Shown here in pieces: positions 57,093 to 64,000 of a DNA stretch of 64,000 bases (position 1 is its first letter; the number at the start of each line of letters is the position of its first letter). The translations under genes were made by a program, and so were the position numbers. The DNA is from Papilionanthe hookeriana x Papilionanthe teres. Its lineage: Eukaryota; Streptophyta; Magnoliopsida; Asparagales; Orchidaceae. The notes under the pieces were generated by a model that searched no databases, had not been told where the DNA came from, and was given only the letters and a program-made list of their open reading frames with translations. The stretch is taken from NCBI GenBank assembly GCA_022702705.1, contig CM040430.1, positions 82,976,227-83,040,226 on the forward strand, in the 5' to 3' direction.

Positions 57093-58357
57093 CTACGTCT
57101 TCTTCTTGCAAGTATGGGAAAAAGTTGTAGTCCTCGTCATGTGATTCCCAATCCCATTCTCCTCCTTCATCGAATATGACATCTCTGCCGATGATTGACT
57201 TCCCGTATTTGGATTGTATAGCTTGTAGCCTTTCGAGTTGGTGTCGTAACCAATGAAGATGAACTTCTCGCTCTTATCATCCAGCTTGCTTCTTTTTTCG
57301 TCGAGTATGTGTACATGAGCTATGCATCCAAAAACTCGCAGATGTGAGATGCCGGGCTTCCTTCCACTCCATGCTTCTTGTGGTGTCTTTCCCCACACAC
57401 TTCTTGTTGGTGATCGGTTAGCCAAATAAACAAGACATGCGATCGCTTCGCCCAAAACTTCTTCGGTAATTTCTTGCTTTTTAACATGCTTCTTGCCATG
57501 TTAAGGATGGTTCTATTCTTCCTTTCCGCTACTCCATTTTGTTGGGGGGATCTTGGAACGGTTAGAAGTCGACGTATTCCATCGGCTTCACGGAATTCTT
57601 GAAATTCTTTCGAAGTGAATTCTCCTCCTCGATCAGATCGCATAGCTTTGATCTTGAGACCACTCTCCTTTTCTACATCTGCCTTAAACTTTTTGAAAAT
57701 TCCAAAAACCTCTGATTTTTGTTTTAAGAAATACTCCCATGTTTTTCGTGAGAAATCATCTATGAAGAGAATGAAATAGTTGCTCTTACCGAGTGAGTTT
57801 GGCTTTATTGGACCGCACACATCTGTATGTATGAGCTCAAGAGGCTTTTGGGCTCTTGAACTTCGACTCCCTGGAAAGCTTTTTCGAAGTGCTTTCCGAG
57901 TAAACATCCTTCACATAATTGATCAGGGTGGTTGATGCAAGGTAAGCCTCTCACCATCTCTTTCTTTGAAAGCAATTCGAGTCCTCCGAAGTTGAGATGC
58001 CCAAATCTAAGATGCCAAAGCCAAGAAGCATCTTTATAACAGGTCTTGAGACATTTGGCAATATCGTTTTGAATGTTAAGCAAGAACATTCTATTTTTAG
58101 ACATTGGCACCTTAGCAATCAAGTTACCAATATTGTCTTTTAAGAAGAGAGTATTTTCTTTCAAGTGAATATCATATCCCTTCTCCAATAGTTGCCCTAA
58201 ACTCAAGATGTTGCTCTTCATATTCGGCACAAAGTAAACATTAGAAATAAATTGATGCTTCCCATTTTTCTGGCGGATGAGAATGTTACATTTGTCTTTC
58301 ACCTCTATCTTGGACTCATCTCCAAAAGACACATTGTTGCTACCGATTCGTCAAGCT
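57093..58357 (-). pseudogene. Copia protease end and integrase
   Basis: 58332-57805 has the protease C-terminus and the pre-integrase zinc region (LWHLRFGHLNFGGLELL, CEGCLLGK). After a frameshift near 57850 the integrase core follows: HTDVCGPI (first Asp), SDRGGEFTS (second Asp) and PQQNGVAERKNRT (Glu). Catalytic residues are intact. Another frameshift near 57400 leads to a conserved C-terminal segment (HLRVFGCIAHVH). Confidence 0.88.
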
Positions 58358-59410
58358 CTACAAACATGCTTCGTCTCCCACACATATGGTTGCTTGCACG
58401 GTGTCCGAGTACCATGTACTATTTTCACCTCTTTCATTATCCTTGTATGCTAGTTGTAGCGTGCCATCTTCTTCTCTCTTTTCTTCTATGTAGTTGACTC
58501 TTTCATAAACTTTGTTCGTAGGAGCTCTACATTCTTTTGCATAATGCCCGAACTTGTTACAATTATAGCACTTAATTTGAGATTTATCGTACCTCGAATT
58601 TGAGCGCCCTCGACCATGTCCTCTTGTAGATCTTTCTCCTTTCTCATAGTTATTGTTGGAAGCCCACCCTTGCTTGCTAGTATGACCTCGTCCTTGTCCA
58701 CCACCTCTTCCATGTTGGCTTCTAATATTGTTGAAGCTTTCATCCTTCATAGTTGGTTGAATATTCGTTTTGAGAAGTTGTTCGACAATCTCTTCATTCA
58801 TCTTCTTCTTTTCTTCGTGGGCTTGCAATGAACCCGAAGTTGTTCTATCGTCATGGCTTGTAAATCCTTGGTTTCTTCGATAATAGTTGTGATACTATCA
58901 AATTTTGAATCTAATGAACGAAGAATCTTTTCCATGATTGCCACATCTTCTAACTTCTCTCCATTTCTTTTTAGTTGATTGGAAATTATAATGACTCTAG
59001 AAAAGTAATCGGAGACCAACTCGCCTTCTTTCATATGTAAGATATCAAATTGACTTCTTAAAGTTTGAAGTCGTACCTTTTTAACCTTCTCTTCTCCTTT
59101 ATACGAAACCTCGAGCTTCTTCCATGCTAGCTTGGCCGAAGTAGCACTTCGAGATCTTCTCAAAACCATCTTCATCTAAAGCTTGATAGATGAGGAAGAG
59201 AGCCTTCTTGTCTCTCTTTCGCAAGTCTCTTAAGCTCTCCTTTTGTGTTGTGGATAGAGCGGACTCGTCGCTTGGCTCATCGTAGCCTTTCTCCACAACC
59301 TCTCAAACATCATGCGCTCCAAGAAGTGCCTTCATCTTGATACTCCAATTGTCGTAGATGCTTTCCTTAAGCATCGGGACTTGGAAGGAAACCATACCAC
59401 CATTTGCCAT
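58358..59410 (-). pseudogene. Copia gag
   Basis: Begins at ATG 59410 (MANGGMVSFQVPMLKE). It has an early stop near 59309 and a frameshift near 59150. The gag core (LRSQFDILHMKEGELVSDYF, LRSLDSKFDSI) lies at 58800-59175, then a Gly/Arg-rich stretch and the CCHC zinc knuckle CYNCNKFGHYAKEC at about 58540-58585. It continues to about 58358, where the protease begins. Confidence 0.85.
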
Positions 59411-59432
59411 TGCTCTATAAAGGAACCTTTAG

Positions 59433-59444
59433 GCTCTGATACCA
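59433..59444 (-). other. Copia primer binding site (initiator tRNA-Met)
   Basis: On the minus strand TGGTATCAGAGC, three bases after the 5' LTR, is the standard copia match to tRNA-iMet. Confidence 0.95.
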
Positions 59445-59447
59445 CTT

Positions 59448-59770
59448 TGTTGGAATGGAGAGGCTTTTGGGATTTGGCAAAGGCTTGAAATTTATGGAAG
59501 AAGCTTCACTTTATTTTCTTTGCTTGATACAAACTCAAAGACTCTACCCCTATTTATACTAGTGGCACCTCCTAAATTAACGGCTAGGATTGTGCCACCA
59601 TAATTCTAATCCAATGGTTACAATAATTCTCCACCTACCACACAATAATTCAACACCTACCATACAATAATTCTACACCTACCACACCTACCACACATTC
59701 TAGAATAAGCTTCTAGATGAGGCTCTTATTAGACTTTTAAAACAACTAAAATCAAGTTTTAATTTCAACA
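59448..59770 (-). repeat. Copia 5' LTR
   Basis: The 323-bp partner of 55162-55484. On the minus strand it precedes the primer site. Confidence 0.95.
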
Positions 59771-59775
59771 AAACC
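59771..59775. repeat. Target-site duplication AAACC, right copy (copia)
   Basis: AAACC follows the LTR end TTTCAACA at 59770. Confidence 0.93.
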
Positions 59776-60123
59776 TTCTCCTGAGTTCCTCACTCAGATG
59801 TTGAGCCCATATAGTATTAAGCGAACGAAGGCCACGAGGGGTCTTGATATAACCAACCACCCCAACAATGACCATCGCTGGAGTCTTAATGACCGTCACA
59901 GCCTCACATGTTTCTTTCTTATGAAGCTTTGATCCCGGTTTCTCCACCTCACGAACAATGTGAGTCATGCCCGCCTTATACCAAGGAAAGCTGTAAGCTT
60001 GCATGGTTTTGATGGGTCATCCCTTGGGAATGACTTGACTTTTCCACGGTGACGACTGGAACGCTTCCTTGGAAGAAACCCAAGCGATCCGTGCCTTGGG
60101 TGCTCAAATTTCCTGTGCGACAT
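59771..60123 (-). pseudogene. RPL3: RPL3 retrocopy, 5' part
   Basis: The start codon is at 60123 (minus), with about 45 nt of probable 5' UTR to 60168. It opens with the L3 N-terminus (MSHRKFEHPRHG). A one-base deletion near 59985 shifts the frame in the LTAFLGYKAGMTH region; then AGMTHIVREVEKPGSKLHK, GVVGYIKTPRGLRSLNTIWA and QHLSEELRRRF follow to the copia junction. The sequence resumes in the same gene at 55161. Probably dead before the copia insertion. Confidence 0.9.
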
Positions 60124-60238
60124 TCTGCTTCCTTATCTGATGCTCCTCCAAAACGACAGACTCTCTCCAGCTGCATATATATATATATATATATAGGTCA
60201 AAAAAAAAAGTGCTAGCTTTTATTGTTTTCGTTCATGA

Positions 60239-60240
<2 letters not shown>

Positions 60241-60294
<54 letters not shown>

Positions 60295-60297
60295 CCC
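60241..60297. repeat. CT microsatellite in the outer 3' LTR
   Basis: Long CT run corresponding to 3848-3880. Confidence 0.9.
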
Positions 60298-62520
60298 CCA
60301 ACCAAAAATAAAAACATCACACACATCCTCCTCTCTCCAAGCTGCCACCTCCCCACTTTCTCTTCCAAAATTCGTGAAGCATGCCACTCTTCTTCCTAAC
60401 CACAATCCTCTCATAAGCACACTCACGAAAAGCACTCTCTATTATTCACTATTCTTCTCTAACTGAGCACCCCACTATTCCTCCGCTTCCCATTGTGAGC
60501 TACTCTCCCTCCAACCTGTAAAAAGCTAAACTCTCATCCCTCCACTCAACTCCATCTCTCAACCAAAAAGCTAGCCCATTCCTCCACTCCATGCCGTGAA
60601 AGTAAGCAAGCTAAGGTCCGAAGCAATAGCAGGCTGGCTTCATAGACGGAGAGGTCGATGCGGTACTGACGTGCATAATTAAATCAACTCGATATTTTTT
60701 ATTTAAATAAATACATAAATTTTAGAAATACATAATTTGTTGTAGAAAACTCTTAAAATTAAAATAAAAATACTCTTGTGTTCAGTGAAAAGAGGAGAAT
60801 AATGTGGATTAAAAATTAAAAAATATCTATTTATATTTATTTTTAAATTAATTAAATATTCCAGAACTTGATTAAATCCTAAATAATTAAATATTTATTA
60901 AAAAAATGTGAAATTTAGAGGGTATATTCCTCACATGATTAGAGATGTTCTTTAATTATTCCAAAGTTGGAGAGCACCCCTAACACCACAACGTCTAATT
61001 TTCAAATATAAGTCACACCTATTGATTAAAATAATTATAAAAATTAAAATATAAACTAAAAAATTATAAAAATAATTTTAGTAGGTTCACTATGGTCGGA
61101 GGATCTTAGAAAAAATATAAAATGGATTTAAGCAATTAAAAATATCACTTTATGTAATTAACTCATTCAAAATTAAGAAAAATTAAATAATTAAAATATG
61201 ATCTAAAAATCCCCAGAACTTTAACTACACTAAAGCAAATGGTCAGGGGAACCCCCCATAAAAATTTGAGCTCAATATGAATTGATTTGATTACTAAATT
61301 TGATTTTCTAAGTAAAATGGGATTTTTGTATTAAAATAATTGTAATAATTAAGATGAAACTCAAAAAATTATGAATATTAAGTTAGGTGGTCTTTTGACC
61401 TAGATGAACTTCCAATAATTTTCTTAAGGACTACTCTTTTACCTTGGCTAAGTTATTGAATTAATATTAAAAATACCCAATTTTGAATTAAAATAATTAT
61501 AAAAATAAACTAAAAACTAGAAAATTACATTTTTCCCCTATGATATTTTAATTGACCCAGGAGTGGGGTAACATAAAAATTTCAAAGTTATTTGAGATAT
61601 ATTTAATGAATTATGAAGTAATAAGCCTAAAAGGGTAAATTGGTAATTATGAGATTTAAGCCTTAATTAATATTTAGGCCCAACTAAAAGGTAAATGGGA
61701 AATGAATAATCTTAATTTATCTTTTTAGTTGATTGAAACATAAGGGACTAAGAGGTAGAAACTAATTCACCACTTCTCCACATTAAGGGTAAAATTGTAT
61801 TTTCTTAAACTATAAAAATTTAGAAGTTAATCAAATTTAGTGATCCTAAAGTAAGGTTGAGCTAGGAAGATTTTAACTCACTAATCTAAATCCCCTAATC
61901 AATGTTTTGGTGATAATAACACCTTTAAAAAAGATCAAATGTCACTTCAATCAACGTTCCCTTAAAATTAAATATGTACAGATAAGAGCTTAAGGGCTAG
62001 GTAGTGAACCAGGTTTGATCTTAACTTCTATTAATGAGGGTTAGGAAAGAACATAAATCATTTATTAAAATTTTGAAAGCACTATTAGCCCATTATTAAT
62101 CTAAATGGCTAAGTCCCCCAAATAATTCAGATTTGCCATTAAAGGCTTTCAGTCACATAACTCATAAATGAAACATCAAATGAATGTTACTACACTCAAG
62201 GGATAATCAAAACATCTAAGAACATTGAGCAAGAAATAAAACATTATTTATGAACTCTAATTGAGTATGGGTGATCAATTGAACAATATGATGAAACCAA
62301 ATGAAATCTAAGTGGTCCCAAAGCTTTGAGGAAGATGTTCAGGGTTATGCTCCAAGCACTTCCTCAATCTAATGGGTTATTTTAGAAAAACAATTGGTTT
62401 TCATTGTTCTTTGGTGAAGAAAATCATAGGGACCCACCAAGTAATGAATTAGGTTCCTAATCTCTGCTTATCATAATTGCTTGGAATGTTAAATGCTTTA
62501 ACAGGTACACCTAAAGAATG

Positions 62521-62529
62521 TCAGGTACG
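62521..62529 (+). promoter_or_regulatory. Candidate 5' splice site in the outer 3' LTR
   Basis: TCAG|GTACGT is the closest of the four copies to the plant donor consensus. The other copies are at 11901, 31760 and 33348. Confidence 0.45.
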
Positions 62530-63873
62530 TGTTTACAATTATTGCAATTCATACTACTTTATTTAAATGTTCAAATTCTGCATGTCAAAACCTTTATCGG
62601 AAAAAATCAAATTCACCACCAAAACATTCAAAATTAAAACAACTCAAAATTTAATCACAAACAAAACAATAAAGTAACAATTCCAACTAAATTAATACAT
62701 CTCTATCGGATGATCGGGAATCCCTCGGAGGAGGCAACCTACAGTTGCTAACTAGATTTCCACGGTCTAAATGAAAGTATGGAACTCATTAAGTTGAGTC
62801 TAGTAAATTCAATTGGACTAAGAGAATCCAATAAAAATAGAGGTGCCGGAATGAGAAAACCGTGGGATCCTAATCGATATCGCTTAATCAACTTTAACAT
62901 TTCCCCTAACAAAACTTAAGACAATAAAATTGACACACTAACAAAATTGACCTCTGAACTATTATACTTCTCTCATACCTTCAATTTGACACTTCTAAAA
63001 CTAAACCTGCTGCAACGACGAGCTCGGAGCAAACATGGTAGGCAACACAACGATCTTCAACAGCATGGTGGATCTACAACAACAAATTCTTCCTTAGAAA
63101 AAAACAAGAAGTCATAGGATTTCAAGGTGATTTTCCTAGTGCAACATAAACCCCCTAACTCGTTTAGGTTTTTGAGGTTGTCGTTTGTTACGACATAAAT
63201 TCTCTAATCTTTCAGACTATCTGGATGATCAGTAGCATACAGATGTAAGCCCTAAATAAATAAAATTGGTAGGATAAAATATTAAATGAATCACTTCTAA
63301 AACATAAAGCCAAACAATAAGATAGTTGAGAAGCCACCAAGGTTTCCCTCGGATCAGTGGTATCTCCTACCTCTCAATCATTTGGATTCCCAAAACAAAT
63401 TGTTCCTATTTTGATCCAATTCCCTTTGAATTTCAAATGACCAATATTGAAAACCTAAACTTTGAAATTCTTGAAAGTAGAACCACTAATGTTAATTGCG
63501 AGTTTTCTTAAGTAACTCCCATCATTTAAGATGTAATTTACTATAAGAGCTTATCCTTATAGGAAACTTAGAACCCAGGTAATATAAACCCTATTTAATC
63601 TTCTCTATCAATTAAGGGAACTTGTTGGCCAAAAAAAATAGTTTCATAGACTGAACAGATACCATAGATTCTTTAGTTTATTTAATCAAGCTCTACTATT
63701 TAAGTGACGTGTTTACCCTTTGGGATAGATGCATTACTTGTAGTGTTGTACTCATTTATAGATTGTATGGTATCTGGTCTTATTTTTTAAAAATTATAAT
63801 ATTATTTTCAAATACATATACCTTACTACTTTAAATTAAAACTTAAAATTTAAATTAAAAAAAACAGCTGACA

Positions 63874-63878
63874 CCTAT
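63874..63878. repeat. Target-site duplication CCTAT, right copy (outer element)
   Basis: CCTAT follows the terminal CTGACA of the outer 3' LTR and matches 2584-2588. It fixes the outer element's right edge. Confidence 0.9.
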
Positions 63879-64000
63879 GCATATAGATCGAAGGACTGAT
63901 TCCTTTAATATCAGCTAAAGTCCAACCAAAAGACTTTTTGTATCTTTTTAATGTATCTAATAATTTCTGTATTTATAAATCATTTAAATCCAAGGATACA
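63874..64000 (-). pseudogene. Athila-type pol remnant, right part (protease-RT linker)
   Basis: On the minus strand the sequence encodes a broken linker just upstream of reverse transcriptase (a KRYKKSF..WTLADIKGISPSI-like stretch). It matches the plus-strand Athila copy at 40975-41100 (KRYKKAFKWTLADIKGVSPS). It continues across the 61-kb outer insertion into 2588 and below, which proves that the two window edges are one interrupted element. Confidence 0.8.

Larger units (their letters stand above)
55162..59770 (-). mobile_element. Ty1/copia retrotransposon, 4609 bp, recent but defective
   Basis: LTRs 55162-55484 and 59448-59770 (323 bp each, one mismatch: A/T about 40 bp in). Duplication AAACC on both sides (55157-55161, 59771-59775). 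The minus-strand order gag, protease, integrase, RT, RNase H is copia-like. The primer site is initiator tRNA-Met type and the polypurine tract is intact. Coding frames carry several stops and frameshifts and a deletion in RT. Confidence 0.95.
52790..60174. mobile_element. Composite insertion in the outer 3' LTR
   Basis: Foreign block inserted into the LTR's TA microsatellite. From left to right: LINE tail (+), two microsatellite fields, the 3' part of an RPL3 retrocopy (-), a copia element (-), the 5' part of RPL3 (-), then TA repeats. TA-rich edges hide any target duplication. Whether it arose in one event or several is unclear. Confidence 0.7.
2589..63873 (+). mobile_element. Outer Tat-type giant-LTR retrotransposon, disrupted
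   Basis: The element is bounded by TGTTGACC at 2589 and CTGACA at 63873, with CCTAT duplications outside. Its 5' LTR is 2589-6038 plus 33264-34773 (about 4.96 kb in all). Its 3' LTR is 51155-52789 plus 60175-63873 (about 5.3 kb). The LTRs differ at roughly one base in ten where compared by eye (for example 3140-3240 against 51690-51790), so the insertion is old. LTR ends, leader, ORF1 start and the 3' tandem array are homologous to the inner element, which makes the two members of one superfamily. Gag-pol is lost: homology to the inner element stops at 35449 and resumes at 50430, and unrelated elements lie between. Confidence 0.85.
60175..63873 (+). repeat. Outer 3' LTR, right part
   Basis: Resumes with a TA run, a poly-A and a CT run matching 3780-3880, then follows the 5' LTR to the end CTGACA. 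It contains the empty site for the inner element (62430-62440), the box GAGGAGAATAATGTGGA (60793) and the donor-like TCAG|GTACGT at 62521. No gene. Confidence 0.85.

Noticed and set aside
54341..60123. RPL3 as a functional gene with copia in an intron
   Set aside because: The copia element lies within coding sequence, there is a frameshift and two stops, and no introns exist.

Overview
The window is plant nuclear DNA, most probably from an angiosperm, and is made almost entirely of nested, decayed LTR retrotransposons. There is no intact host gene, no tRNA or rRNA gene and nothing prokaryotic. The species cannot be named from this sequence. Plant origin follows from Tat- and Athila-type Ty3/gypsy elements, a copia element primed by initiator tRNA-Met, an intronless RPL3 copy, a plant-type LINE tail and an ALKBH9-like domain.

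Layers, oldest first. (0) An Athila-type element on the minus strand forms both edges (1-2588 and 63874-64000). (1) A Tat-type element with LTRs of about 5 kb (outer element, 2589-63873, duplication CCTAT) is inserted in it. (2) A second, related Tat-type element (inner element, 6039-33258, 27,220 bp, duplication CCCAC, LTRs of 7361 and 7150 bp) sits in the 5' LTR of the outer one. The outer element's coding region is gone. In its place are a reversed, truncated Tat-like LTR with a 2.7-kb array of short hairpins (35450-39430) and a 5'-truncated plus-strand Athila element (39430-50429). The outer 3' LTR is broken by a LINE tail, AT microsatellites and an antisense RPL3 retrocopy (about 52790-60174). 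(3) A 4.6-kb copia element with LTRs that differ at one base in 323 (55162-59770, duplication AAACC) splits the RPL3 retrocopy. By eye, LTR divergence falls from about 10% (outer) to a few percent (inner) to 0.3% (copia), which agrees with the nesting order.

The inner element is the main discovery. Its internal region (13400-26108) reads: tRNA-Arg primer site, leader, ORF1, gag with a Tat-type zinc knuckle, protease, reverse transcriptase, RNase H, a second archaeal-type RNase H, integrase, then a separate downstream ORF3 (22655-24097). The C-terminal two thirds of ORF3 is an ALKBH9-type Fe(II)/2-oxoglutarate RNA demethylase domain with its metal and 2-oxoglutarate ligands present. This is an apparent host gene capture by a retrotransposon. 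The N-terminal part of ORF3 resembles the element's own ORF1, and both ORFs begin 2-4 nt after a CTGCAG splice-acceptor-like site that has a branch-point-like motif upstream. A donor-like CAG|GTACG lies at the same place in all four Tat LTRs. My model is that one leader donor joins either to ORF1/gag-pol or to ORF3, so that the demethylase is made from a spliced subgenomic RNA. The copy itself is defective: gag-pol has many stops and two integrase catalytic residues are replaced, yet the demethylase domain is unbroken.

The plus-strand Athila remnant carries two tandem, diverged copies of a post-integrase ORF. Each copy, and also the Athila 3' LTR, is accompanied by the same GC-rich CACCGCCGGCGCC-type module.
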